DNA of 52,827 nt from JBAJNN01 sp036881905 (GCA_036881905.1 JBAJNN010000012.1:1-52827), one strand, 5' to 3'; numbered from the stretch's first letter, positions 1 to 7,426 are shown. Notes: generated by a model from the sequence alone, not told the origin. Program-made: numbers and translations.

Positions 1-1
1 G

Positions 2-316
2 ACCCGCGAGGCGCTGGACGACGCGGTCGAGGCGCTCAAGCAGGAAGGGCGCGACAAGCTCCGGAAGCAAAGTCGCGCCAAGGATGACAGCAACACGGCG
101 CTGGACGACGCGGTCGAGGCGCTCAAGCAGGAAGGGCGTGACAAGCTCCGGAAGCAAAGTCGCGCCAAGGATGACAGCAACACGGCGGTCGGTATCGGCA
201 CCGGTGCCATCGCCGTCACCACACTCCTGAACGACAATATCTGGGTCATCCTTGCCGGTATCGCCCTGATCGTGGCCGGGGGCATCCTGATCTACCTGAA
301 CCGCAAGGACGACTGA
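2..316 (+). CDS. C-terminal fragment of a membrane-anchored lysis protein (possible endolysin tail)
   Basis: The gene is cut by the left window edge; only its last 104 codons are present. They contain two near-identical 29-residue units (residues about 4-61 of the fragment) rich in charged residues and probably helical. One transmembrane segment follows (NIWVILAGIALIVAGGILIY), then a short charged tail NRKDD. The gene lies three bases upstream of an i-spanin gene, so a lysis role is likely. Some phage endolysins carry a C-terminal membrane anchor like this, but no catalytic domain is visible here, so endolysin is inference from position. A holin-like or other membrane protein is possible. Confidence 0.6.
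   Translation, partial: TREALDDAVEALKQEGRDKLRKQSRAKDDSNTALDDAVEALKQEGRDKLRKQSRAKDDSNTAVGIGTGAIAVTTLLNDNIWVILAGIALIVAGGILIYLNRKDD
11..184 (+). repeat. Two tandem 87-bp in-frame coding repeats
   Basis: Units at 11-97 and 98-184 differ at one base (GCGCGAC versus GCGTGAC), which is silent. Each unit encodes 29 residues, ALDDAVEALKQ through DDSNT. The near identity at DNA level implies a recent duplication. Further copies could lie beyond the window edge. Confidence 0.95.
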
Positions 317-318
317 TC

Positions 319-564
319 ATGTGGCTGCTGGCGAAACTGACGGGCCCACTCAGGAAATGGCTGATGCTGGCCGGCGTCATGGCGATCGCCTTCCTCGTCG
401 TGGCCCTCAAGGCCTATAACGCAGGAGTGAGCTCGGCCAAAACGAAACAGGCCCAGAAGTCCCTCGATAATCTACGCAGGAGAATGAAGGTCAATGCGAA
501 AGTTGATTCCGCTGATGACGCTGCTGTTCGCGACAGGTTGCGCGACGAATGGAGTGATGAATAG
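319..564 (+). CDS. i-spanin (Rz-like inner-membrane spanin subunit)
   Basis: An 81-residue protein with one N-terminal membrane segment (about residues 14-31, LMLAGVMAIAFLVVALKA) followed by a charged helical periplasmic part. This is the usual layout of an i-spanin, which joins an outer-membrane lipoprotein and fuses the two membranes in the last step of lysis of a Gram-negative host. It starts two bases after the preceding stop codon, and a lipoprotein gene overlaps its 3' part in another frame, the classic Rz/Rz1 arrangement. The call rests on topology and context, because spanins are poorly conserved in sequence. Confidence 0.75.
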   Translation: MWLLAKLTGPLRKWLMLAGVMAIAFLVVALKAYNAGVSSAKTKQAQKSLDNLRRRMKVNAKVDSADDAAVRDRLRDEWSDE

Positions 565-685
565 TTGCGACGGCTGGAGCAGGATTAACGGCGTGCCCGC
601 GGACGCCGATGTCATTTCCGAAAAACTGGCGCGGTCCATCGCCAGGCACAACGAATTTGGACGAGACATAAAATGCTGGAAGTAA
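494..685 (+). CDS. o-spanin (Rz1-like outer-membrane lipoprotein)
   Basis: A 63-residue protein with a short signal peptide (MRKLIPLMTLLFATG) and a lipobox-type cysteine at residue 16, after which the mature lipoprotein would begin. Its first 71 bases overlap the 3' end of the i-spanin gene in a different frame, as in many Rz/Rz1 pairs. Mature residues include CDGW and end in KCWK, giving three further cysteines. The lipobox has alanine rather than leucine at -3, which is tolerated. Predicted location is the inner face of the outer membrane. Confidence 0.75.
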   Translation: MRKLIPLMTLLFATGCATNGVMNSCDGWSRINGVPADADVISEKLARSIARHNEFGRDIKCWK

Positions 686-793
686 GCCGGGCAGACGTGC
701 GATATTGCTCGCTGGATCGTGAAAACGGTAAAGGCGAGAGTGATCGGATGACGGGCGGATCTTCCCAGGCGGGCAAGAAGGTGCGAACAGAAC

Positions 794-1123
794 ATGCCGA
801 ACTCCCAATCAGGATTGGACGTGGCCGTAGGGCAGCAGAAAATCCAGATCCAGAACCTTCAGGACGACGTGAAGGAACTGCGCCACCTGCACCGGGAAGC
901 GTCGGAAGAACGCAAGAAGATGGCCAGGGAAATCAGCCAGATTCAGCTCACCACGCAACAGATCAATCAGAAGATGCCGACGCCGGACGCAGTAAAGTCC
1001 AAATCGGGACTTATAAACAAGGACAATCTGACGAGCCTCACGCTGTTTGTGCTGGTGCTGTCGTGGATCCTCGGGCCCGAGAAAGCCATGCTTCTCGTGA
1101 CCCGGTTTCTGGGAGGTGGATAG
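794..1123 (+). CDS. Coiled-coil protein with C-terminal membrane segment, holin-like
   Basis: A 109-residue protein. Residues about 10-60 are strongly heptad-like and charged (KIQIQNLQDDVKELRHLHRE), and a single membrane segment lies near residues 81-97 (LTLFVLVLSWILGPEKAM). Position next to the spanins makes it a candidate holin or lysis accessory protein. A single C-terminal anchor after a coiled coil is seen in some phage lysis-cassette proteins, but no family was recognised with certainty. AAGGTG about 11 bases upstream may be the ribosome site. Bases 686-793 hold nothing else recognisable. Confidence 0.6.
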   Translation: MPNSQSGLDVAVGQQKIQIQNLQDDVKELRHLHREASEERKKMAREISQIQLTTQQINQKMPTPDAVKSKSGLINKDNLTSLTLFVLVLSWILGPEKAMLLVTRFLGGG

Positions 1124-1218
1124 TGACGGATATATTGCTGTATATCCTGCTGATCTTCGGAGGCCTGCTGATAACCGGCGCGGCGATTGAATCTATTTTG
1201 GTTTTTTCCGGCTTTTAG
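1123..1218 (+). CDS. 31-residue single-span membrane peptide
   Basis: A GTG start overlaps the stop of the previous gene by one base, with GGGAGGTGG directly upstream as a good ribosome site. The peptide is almost entirely one hydrophobic helix (ILLYILLIFGGLLITGAAIE) ending SGF. Size, position and coupling suggest a small lysis-cassette membrane protein such as a holin partner. Its 3' end overlaps the convergent primase gene by 26 bases. Short length limits certainty. Confidence 0.5.
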   Translation: MTDILLYILLIFGGLLITGAAIESILVFSGF

Positions 1219-3586
1219 TCCGCGCATTCAAATCAATGACATCCCCTGACTGATGCGCCACATACGGATCGCCGTTGCGCATGACCTCGGCACGGATGTC
1301 GTCGACATCCGCGTTGTTCCAGATCCCCTCATTCCTGACGATACGCGGCCGGAGGCGCTTGCCACCACCCAGCTTGATGCGCATGTTGCTTTGTTTCGTC
1401 GGCGCGGTGCGCCGGTCGAATACCCGGCGCGCGATCGACGTCCACTTGTCGGGGAGATCCGTGTCGTCATAGGTCTGGATCGATTCCTCGATATGCCTGC
1501 GCATCTGTTCGAACACGGCCACGTCGCCGACAAAGGCCCTGAAGGCCTCGTCGATCAGCGTATCGAGATCGCTGGCGCTGATATCGATCATGCGCCGCCG
1601 CATCGGCGTATCCATCGGCGCACCGAACGGGTCGTAGGTCGATAGGTCAACCTGTTCCAGGTCACGCACGAAGGCGCCGATATTGGCCGGATCGTCGAGC
1701 CAATCATGTATTTTGGTCCAGTAGGCGGGCGGCTGTGCCGGACCGTTGGACAGCACGACCAGGCGCCGGTCGTTGGGCGGGATCGCGATCGCGTCGACAT
1801 GGTTGGTGAAGATGCAGACGGAGGAATAGAGCCGGGCCCGGGTGTTGTTCTGCCCCTTGCGATTGACCCAAGCCGACTGCTTGCCCGGATCGATGACGTT
1901 CTTCAGGTGCTCGTACGCATTGCTGCGCATCTGCCAGCGCGTCTCGCCCGGGGTGGTTTCCTGTGCTTCTTCGATTGCGACAATCAGGCTGTCCGATATC
2001 CAGTTGTTGTACTGGCTCTGGTAGGTCTTGCCGGCGAAGGTGTTGAAGTCGATGCTGGCGACGAGACTGTCGCCGAATATCTTCGCCATCAATTTCAGGA
2101 ATGTGCCACGCCCGGTGCCATATTCATCGGTCGCCACCATGATGACGCCGTGCCCGCGCGTCTCCGGGCTCTCCCACTTTTTCGCCAGCCACTGCTTCAA
2201 CCACTGGCGTTCGCGCTGATCCGGTATCAGTTTGCGCAGCAGGTCATGACCGAGCAGGCTGCTGCCGCCTTCGGGAAAGGACGGGCGCCGGTAGGTGTTG
2301 ACGAAATTGAGACCGCGTTCATCCTGAAAGAACGGCTCAGGCATCTCGGGGCGCATCACCGCGTCCTCGGCGATCATGCGATGGGGCATCTGCCTCCAAG
2401 TATGGTCGAGGCGCTCCACGGCCGTCGTACGACCCTTGGACACTTCCCGAAACCACGGGTACAATCGGGTCTTGAACGCATCCATCGAGATCGTCCAGTT
2501 GTCTTCACCCCGCTTCAGGATATCGCCGACCACATTCGGCCCCGGCAGGAAGACGAACCGGGCCAGGCATTTGTCCAGCGCCAGATCGAACGGATCGTCC
2601 GGATGCAGATGCAGGTCCTCGACCTGCTCTTCCTGGCGTTCCTTTTCCTTCTGCTCGCGCTGCTCGATCAGCGGGCGCAGGGCGTCGCCGATCAGCGCCA
2701 GCTGATCGTACATGGTCTGGTTCGACCGGAACTGCGAGGTGCCGAGCAGGAAGTCGGAGATGCAGATCTCGCCATGGGCGATGCTGGCCACGACCGACTT
2801 CAGATCGTGCTCGCCCGGGCGGAAAGGCGACGACCGCAGCCGCAGCGTGGTACCGGGGCGCTGCGACAGCAGGTATTCTTCCAATGTCTCGACATCGGCC
2901 TCGCCGATCTCGTCGGTCAGGTAGACGTGCTCGGGCTCCAGATCGTATTGGAGCTCGAAGCCGTCCGCCATGTCGGCGCCGACCGACAGGCGCACCAGTC
3001 CGCGCTCTTCGAAGAAGCTGACGGCAAATTCGATCAGCCGGGTAACCTGGTCCTTGGTGATCGGCGGCAGGCGCGCGATCGAGTGCTCCTGCAGATCGTC
3101 CTCGACCCACGTGTAGGGAACGCCTTCGGAGTGCTCGCCATAGGCCCCGAACTGGCAGCCCTTGCCTAGCACCTCGACCTGATGGCCGTCCTCGTCGCCG
3201 TCCTGCCCGAACTTGCCGGTGCGTCCGCGCCCAATGGTCTCCTCGGCCCGGTAGACCCAGAGCTCCTTGGGTGCGTTGCCGATCCGGACAAAGGAGCTTT
3301 CCTCGATGATCCCGGCCTCGATCACCGCGTCGGCGAAGTCCTCCAGGGTATCGGTATCGAGGATGTCCAGATCCACGGCCACGACGCGACCGCAGCGCAC
3401 GCCGGTGTCCCGGTTCAGCCCGCTGCGGGCCCACTCCTTGGAACGGATCAGCTCCTCGGTGACGTCGAATTGCGACCAGCCCTTGAGGAGACAGCGTTTG
3501 CGGTGATTGGCGAGGGGTTCATACCCTCGATTTAGAAGTTGTATGCGCGTTTGGGTTCTATTATAGTCGCCCCGGTCTTTCATCAT
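1193..3586 (-). CDS. Primase-helicase (bifunctional AEP primase/polymerase plus SF3-type helicase)
   Basis: A 797-residue replication protein. The N-terminal part resembles the archaeo-eukaryotic primase/polymerase (Prim-Pol) domain: the catalytic DLD motif is at residues 72-74 (VVAVDLDILD) and a QFGAYGEH segment at 145-152 is likely part of the active site. The C-terminal half is a phage D5/DUF5906-type helicase ATPase with Walker A-like EYGTGRGTF (488-496) and acidic Walker B IVAIEEAQ (535-542). The usual Walker A lysine is arginine (R493). The gene ends the leftward replication operon, downstream of DNA polymerase. It should prime and unwind DNA for phage replication. ATGATG marks the start. 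Confidence 0.85.
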   Translation of the reverse strand: MMKDRGDYNRTQTRIQLLNRGYEPLANHRKRCLLKGWSQFDVTEELIRSKEWARSGLNRDTGVRCGRVVAVDLDILDTDTLEDFADAVIEAGIIEESSFVRIGNAPKELWVYRAEETIGRGRTGKFGQDGDEDGHQVEVLGKGCQFGAYGEHSEGVPYTWVEDDLQEHSIARLPPITKDQVTRLIEFAVSFFEERGLVRLSVGADMADGFELQYDLEPEHVYLTDEIGEADVETLEEYLLSQRPGTTLRLRSSPFRPGEHDLKSVVASIAHGEICISDFLLGTSQFRSNQTMYDQLALIGDALRPLIEQREQKEKERQEEQVEDLHLHPDDPFDLALDKCLARFVFLPGPNVVGDILKRGEDNWTISMDAFKTRLYPWFREVSKGRTTAVERLDHTWRQMPHRMIAEDAVMRPEMPEPFFQDERGLNFVNTYRRPSFPEGGSSLLGHDLLRKLIPDQRERQWLKQWLAKKWESPETRGHGVIMVATDEYGTGRGTFLKLMAKIFGDSLVASIDFNTFAGKTYQSQYNNWISDSLIVAIEEAQETTPGETRWQMRSNAYEHLKNVIDPGKQSAWVNRKGQNNTRARLYSSVCIFTNHVDAIAIPPNDRRLVVLSNGPAQPPAYWTKIHDWLDDPANIGAFVRDLEQVDLSTYDPFGAPMDTPMRRRMIDISASDLDTLIDEAFRAFVGDVAVFEQMRRHIEESIQTYDDTDLPDKWTSIARRVFDRRTAPTKQSNMRIKLGGGKRLRPRIVRNEGIWNNADVDDIRAEVMRNGDPYVAHQSGDVIDLNARTKSRKKPK

Positions 3587-3625
3587 GGTGCCGCCGTATA
3601 TAAGTCGCTATGATGTCAAGTACTA

Positions 3626-3656
3626 AGGGGCTCCTTCAGGGGAGCCCTTTTTGTTA
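3626..3656 (+). terminator. Rho-independent terminator, U-tract on the rightward strand
   Basis: GGGCTCC and GGAGCCC form a 7-bp stem, extended by G-U and A-U pairs, around TTCAGG and followed by TTTTT on the plus strand. It lies between the leftward polymerase stop codon and the primase gene. Its polarity suits stopping rightward read-through from the lysis operon. The same hairpin lacks a U-tract leftward, so polymerase-primase transcripts may pass. Confidence 0.6.
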
Positions 3657-6554
3657 TTTGTGGTACCAGACATCCGACTTGATATCGGCTTTCAATGGCA
3701 GACCTGCCGCATGCGCAGGCGCGTCTTCCATCATTTCACCCAGCTTTTCCACCCAGTAATTCTGTTGTCTCATCGGAACTTCCAGCCCTGCTTCGTCATG
3801 TGTGTGGAAGACAGTACAGTCATGCTCGTCCAGCCGGACCAGAAGGTCCCGGAGCAGGGAAGCAGCGTACCCCTGAACGGGGTTCTCGACCAGTATGCCG
3901 TACCACAATGTGTGTCTTGTGGACTTGTTGAGATAGGAAATGGCCTCGACCGTCTTGCCGAACTTGTTCTCTTCCTCAACGAGCTTCGCCATGGGGTAGG
4001 CCAGGGGCCGTCCGTCAGGCATGAAGCATAGCAGCGTACCACCCATCAGGTCAGAATTGAATACGTAGCGAAGCCGCCCCGAGGTTTGGTACACACCCGG
4101 GTTTTTGATTGCCTTCTTCGCCGCGTTCAGCGTCCCGTACCAGAACGATTTCGCCCATGTATTCGCCTCGCGCCAGCCGTCGACGATGTATTTCGCCTCC
4201 TTGTTGTTGGTGCGCAGTCCGTAGCCGCGCGCCATGGCCCGGTAGGCGCCGACAGAACCGCCGAAACCCAGCGCCAGCACGGCGACCTTGCCTGCCTGGC
4301 GCTGCTTGGCGGCCGTCAACATTTCATCGCTCGGATTGTCCCGCTCCTCCGCCGCCTGTACCAGCTCCAGCATCAGATCCGGATCGCGGTTGAAGATCTT
4401 GGCGGCGTTGAGTACGTAGAGATCCTTACCTTCCTCGAACGGCACCAGCACCGTCTGCCGGGCCTTACGCGTATTGGCGAGCCAGGGCAGCACCCGTGCC
4501 TCGATCGCCGACCAGTCACCCCAGATGAACGTATTGCCCTCCTCCGCGATCAGTGTCGGGCGGATCAGACGGGACAATACGTGATTGACCGAGCCGAACG
4601 CCCGGATGTCCTCGATCGGGCAGCCGTCAGCGATCATGTCGAGCAGTTTGAGCTCGTCTTTCAGCTTGTCCCGGGGTAAATTATGGATCTGGATCCCGCG
4701 AGATGAGTTATGGTGGATCAGACCCTGGGCAACGTAGCTATGATCTCCTGCAACTTCGATGTCCCAAACTTCTCCAACTCCCATATAGACAATTTCACTA
4801 ATAGTTGTTTGTGCAGGGCTACATGGCCACGTATCGTCGCCATAGCCAAATTGTCGGGGTGGTTGTTCAGTTTGTTGCCGTCGATATGATGTACCTGCAG
4901 ATCCTTCGGGATTGCCGGAATACCCAGCATCTCCGCTGCTACCAGCCGATGCACCTGCAGGTATTTCTGTGTCCGGTTGTTCCAGCGGCAAACGTAACCG
5001 TTCCGCATCACCTGATCGGATGCGCATTGAACCCCGTACATCGGGTTCTTGTGCCCCGTCTTCGACCGGGATTTGTTCACCGCCTGCAGATGTTTGCGCT
5101 CCTGGAGCGGGATTTCCATTTTCAGGATTGCCGTTGCTGTATGGTAAGAGATCCGAAACCGTCGCGTCAGCTGCTTGATCGTCGGGTGTGTAGCCGATCG
5201 ATAGTATCGGCAAACCAACGCACGTAGACGTGCATTTTTCAACTGCGCCCTGTTTATACTCACGAAGATTCTTCCAGCCATTAGGGGTTAAGAAACGATG
5301 GTTGATGGTGCATGTAACGTATGCACCATCTTCAGTCGTTATCCGGAACAGGTGGTCCTTACCTTTGAAAATCTTGCCGGTAACTGGCCGGTATCGTCCT
5401 TCATGCGTAAGAACCTGATCCCCTATATTTAGGTCGATTATGAATTTTTCACAAGTGTCCGTTTGAACTTTCGTGTCGCGCGCTACGCAGTAACGCCCGG
5501 TCTGTCCCGCGCCGTTGAATGTGTAGGACCCGAGCAGGCGTCCGTCGCAGGACTGGTTGAGCATCTTCTCGAACTTGACCGAGGACGAGGCCCGGCCATG
5601 CTGAAGCAGTTCGAGAAACTCCAGCACATTGTCATCCGGCGGCGCGTCATGCTGCTTGATGTCTTCCAGCAGCATCAGCAGCGTGTCCTTGGCGAGAGTA
5701 AGGTTGGTCGGATTGCCGTCCTCATCGCGCTTCTTGACCATCCGATCCTGCAGGTCGTGCGGCAGGATATCGTAGACCCAGTCGTTGATCCGGGTTGTCA
5801 TGGTCGGGCGCGGGATCGCGCCATCGGTCAGGCGCTCGCACTCCCCGGCGATGAACTGCTTCTCTTCCTCGCGGTAGCGCACGGCACCCCTGCAGACATC
5901 CAGATCGACCCCGACACCGCGGTCATTGATCCGTTCCGATGCCCAGTACTCGCGCCACTCTTCGAGCGTCAGCGGCCGGGTAACGTTGAATATGTCGCGC
6001 AGCAATTCCGTATCGCGCAGACCGTAGACAATGTAGTCGATCCACAGCTGCCGGTCCTCCGGCATCGGCTTTTCGCAATCGGCGAACAGCATCATGGCGC
6101 CCTTGCCGCCGGCGGATTTGCCGCCCAGTTTCAGCGCCAGCCCCGCGCCGTGCAGCGAGCCCGGCAGGTTCGATGCCAGTCCCTGCACCATGGCGTCCAG
6201 CGTCTGGTCGATCCCGATCTTCGGGAACCCGAGCTCCGGCGTCGCGACCTGCTGCCAGACCACCCGGTCAAACCCGGTGTTCCAGGCACACACCAGACCA
6301 CCGCTCTCGACGTGTTCGACGATTTCCGGCGGCACCTCGGTATGGCTGTCGACCAGTGTCTTGACCATCTCCCAGCACTCTTCCGAGAGGAGATCGGACA
6401 GGTCCGGTACCCATGACTTCGTCGGGCCTTCAAGATCGAAATTGTAGGTCAGCAGCGTAATGCGCATACGCGGATCGAGGACGTAATTCATCGTGCCGAC
6501 CGTGGGAAGATCCGGGCCCCGGCCTTCCCAGTCGAAAAACATGATTCCAGTCAT
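3654..6554 (-). CDS. Family A DNA polymerase (PolI type) interrupted by an intein
   Basis: The phage replicative polymerase, 966 residues as encoded and 705 after removal of a 261-residue intein. The N-terminus has a 3'-5' exonuclease DxE motif (D8, E10). Polymerase motifs are visible after the intein: TGRY/SSRGIQIHNLPR, motif A GDWSAIEARVL, a motif B-like segment KVAVLALGFG and motif C THDEAGLEV. The intein (residues 356-616) splits the conserved TGRxS/RG motif, so splicing is needed for activity. ATG lies just downstream of a hairpin whose 3' arm contains the GGAG ribosome site. Flanked by a possible ssDNA-binding gene upstream and primase downstream. Confidence 0.92.
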   Translation of the reverse strand: MTGIMFFDWEGRGPDLPTVGTMNYVLDPRMRITLLTYNFDLEGPTKSWVPDLSDLLSEECWEMVKTLVDSHTEVPPEIVEHVESGGLVCAWNTGFDRVVWQQVATPELGFPKIGIDQTLDAMVQGLASNLPGSLHGAGLALKLGGKSAGGKGAMMLFADCEKPMPEDRQLWIDYIVYGLRDTELLRDIFNVTRPLTLEEWREYWASERINDRGVGVDLDVCRGAVRYREEEKQFIAGECERLTDGAIPRPTMTTRINDWVYDILPHDLQDRMVKKRDEDGNPTNLTLAKDTLLMLLEDIKQHDAPPDDNVLEFLELLQHGRASSSVKFEKMLNQSCDGRLLGSYTFNGAGQTGRYCVARDTKVQTDTCEKFIIDLNIGDQVLTHEGRYRPVTGKIFKGKDHLFRITTEDGAYVTCTINHRFLTPNGWKNLREYKQGAVEKCTSTCVGLPILSIGYTPDDQAADATVSDLLPYSNGNPENGNPAPGAQTSAGGEQIPVEDGAQEPDVRGSMRIRSGDAERLRLPLEQPDTEIPAGASAGSSGDAGYSGNPEGSAGTSYRRQQTEQPPRQFGYGDDTWPCSPAQTTISEIVYMGVGEVWDIEVAGDHSYVAQGLIHHNSSRGIQIHNLPRDKLKDELKLLDMIADGCPIEDIRAFGSVNHVLSRLIRPTLIAEEGNTFIWGDWSAIEARVLPWLANTRKARQTVLVPFEEGKDLYVLNAAKIFNRDPDLMLELVQAAEERDNPSDEMLTAAKQRQAGKVAVLALGFGGSVGAYRAMARGYGLRTNNKEAKYIVDGWREANTWAKSFWYGTLNAAKKAIKNPGVYQTSGRLRYVFNSDLMGGTLLCFMPDGRPLAYPMAKLVEEENKFGKTVEAISYLNKSTRHTLWYGILVENPVQGYAASLLRDLLVRLDEHDCTVFHTHDEAGLEVPMRQQNYWVEKLGEMMEDAPAHAAGLPLKADIKSDVWYHK
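4718..5263 (-). CDS. HNH homing endonuclease nested out of frame inside the polymerase intein
   Basis: A complete reading frame, +1 relative to the intein frame, encodes an HNH_3-type homing endonuclease. An N-terminal helix-turn-helix (PTIKQLTRRFRISYHTATAI) precedes NPMYG and the HNH core: QVHRLVAAEMLGI, QVHHIDGNKLNNHPDNLAMAT, HVALHK. It lies wholly inside the intein and its stop is 11 bases before the intein's 3' end. An ATG at 5281 lacks a ribosome site; GTG at 5263 follows GGAAGA with 6 bases spacing and is preferred, giving 181 residues. It would promote homing of the intein allele. Both ends of the gene overlap functional splicing blocks, so those bases code for two proteins. Confidence 0.88.
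   Translation of the reverse strand: MSINRAQLKNARLRALVCRYYRSATHPTIKQLTRRFRISYHTATAILKMEIPLQERKHLQAVNKSRSKTGHKNPMYGVQCASDQVMRNGYVCRWNNRTQKYLQVHRLVAAEMLGIPAIPKDLQVHHIDGNKLNNHPDNLAMATIRGHVALHKQLLVKLSIWELEKFGTSKLQEIIATLPRV
5304..5330 (-). promoter_or_regulatory. 10-bp perfect inverted repeat upstream of the nested HNH start
   Basis: GATGGTGCAT and ATGCACCATC flank a 7-base spacer. In the leftward mRNA the hairpin ends 22-40 bases before the two candidate HNH starts. It lies in intein codons before block B. It could modulate translation or mRNA processing for the nested gene; the role is inference. Confidence 0.45.
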
Positions 6555-6557
6555 GGG

Positions 6558-6586
6558 AAAAACAGCTCCGCCTTGCGACGGAGCTG
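6558..6586 (-). terminator. Hairpin with U-tract burying the polymerase ribosome site (attenuator-like)
   Basis: On the leftward strand CAGCTCCG pairs with CGGAGCTG around an 8-base loop, followed at once by TTTTT and then CCC and the polymerase ATG. It looks like an intrinsic terminator between the upstream gene and polymerase. The GGAG in its 3' arm is the only evident ribosome site for polymerase. It may reduce or time polymerase synthesis. Confidence 0.6.
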
Positions 6587-6607
6587 CCCTTGTTCAGGAG
6601 GGAGGGA

Positions 6608-7390
6608 TCAGGCAGTCTGCCGTTGACGTCGCTTGCGCTGGCGGGGCGCGGGTTCTGTCATCTCTTCCTGAACAATTTCTTCCCCCTCGTCTTCACCTTC
6701 ATCCGGCTCTTCCGGCGCGGCCTTTGCGGCCGGCTTCTGCGTCCGCTTCCGGCTCTTCTTCGGGGGTTCTTCCTCTTCACCGGGGCCGTTCATGTCATCG
6801 ACTGTCAGCCAGTTGAGGAAGTTGAATTCCGGCTTCCAGATCTTGCCGTACTTCTTGTGGGTGTAGTTGCTGTCCGACAGCTCGACGACCGCCACAACTT
6901 CACCCGATCCCTTGGACACCTGGCCGGTCAGCCGGGTCAGATAATCCTTGATCGCCTGCTTGCCGCCATGACTGTTGGTCGAGTAGACGACAGAGGTTCC
7001 CTGGTCCTCGCCGGTCATGCAGATCAGCCGGAAGGCGAACATTTCCGACCAGTCACGCAGCTTGCCGTTGTCGTCGAGCTGCCCGTCATCGGGAACATCC
7101 GGCTTGGGCGGACGGGCCACGGTGACCGGCACCGTCTGCTCGCCGAGGACCTCACCCTCACCCCAGCGGATCCAGCCGTGCCGGATCGTGGTCGGGTCGA
7201 TCGCCCACTGCGAATTTTCTTCGACCTCCACGGAATCGGCGCCGTAGACCCATTCCCCGCCACGCTGGAAGCGGAGGATGGTTTCGCCGGCACCCGCGGA
7301 GATCTGGGCCGCCGCACTGGCGGCGCCTTCCTGCAGGGCTTCAAGGGACGGGAGTGCACTCGTGTCAATTTTCATCACTTCATTCGACAT
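6608..7390 (-). CDS. Replication-module protein, possible single-stranded DNA-binding protein
   Basis: A 260-residue protein not recognised with confidence. Residues 1-200 form one probable globular domain rich in tryptophan and beta-type sequence (GEWVYGADSVEV, VVAVVELSDSNYTHKKYGKI). The last 60 residues are low-complexity, first acidic (GPGEEEEPPKK) and then basic (RQRKRRQRQTA). It lies between a DUF2800 nuclease and DNA polymerase, where phages often encode an ssDNA-binding protein, hence the tentative call. AAGG before the ATG supports the start. An unrelated replication or recombination accessory function is possible. Confidence 0.6.
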   Translation of the reverse strand: MSNEVMKIDTSALPSLEALQEGAASAAAQISAGAGETILRFQRGGEWVYGADSVEVEENSQWAIDPTTIRHGWIRWGEGEVLGEQTVPVTVARPPKPDVPDDGQLDDNGKLRDWSEMFAFRLICMTGEDQGTSVVYSTNSHGGKQAIKDYLTRLTGQVSKGSGEVVAVVELSDSNYTHKKYGKIWKPEFNFLNWLTVDDMNGPGEEEEPPKKSRKRTQKPAAKAAPEEPDEGEDEGEEIVQEEMTEPAPRQRKRRQRQTA

Positions 7391-7426
7391 TTATTTTTAC
7401 CTTGATTTTCATTTTCATTTTTGAGT

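Larger units (their letters stand above)
4707..5489 (-). mobile_element. DNA polymerase intein (261 aa) whose linker is read through an out-of-frame HNH gene
   Basis: The intein starts at Cys1 (CVARDTKVQTD) and ends IHHN, followed by Ser+1. Splicing blocks are visible: block A and N2-like LNIGDQVLTHEG, block B TINHRFLT with the TxxH signature, and C-terminal EVWDIEVAGDHSYVAQ then GLIHHN. The central part of this frame has no endonuclease; it is Gly/Ser/Pro/Glu-rich and disorder-like (NGNPENGNPAPGAQTS). That stretch is the shadow of an HNH endonuclease gene in the +1 frame (separate entry). Removal joins TGRY to SSRG. Confidence 0.92.

Noticed and set aside
673..1218. A 181-codon frame through the lysis genes
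   Set aside because: It runs out of frame across the coiled-coil gene; only its last 31 codons, with a separate GTG and ribosome site, look like a gene.
1706..3169. A 487-codon rightward frame antisense to the primase
   Set aside because: Shadow of the primase gene without a start signal or recognisable protein pattern.
2505..3434. A 309-codon leftward frame overlapping the primase in another frame
   Set aside because: Arg/Gly/Ala-rich shadow; no conserved motifs. Unlike the nested HNH gene, nothing suggests a second product.
3595..3619. Promoter before the primase (TTGACA at 3614-3619 with TATATA at 3597-3602, minus strand)
   Set aside because: The spacing is only 11 bases, too short for a sigma-70 promoter.
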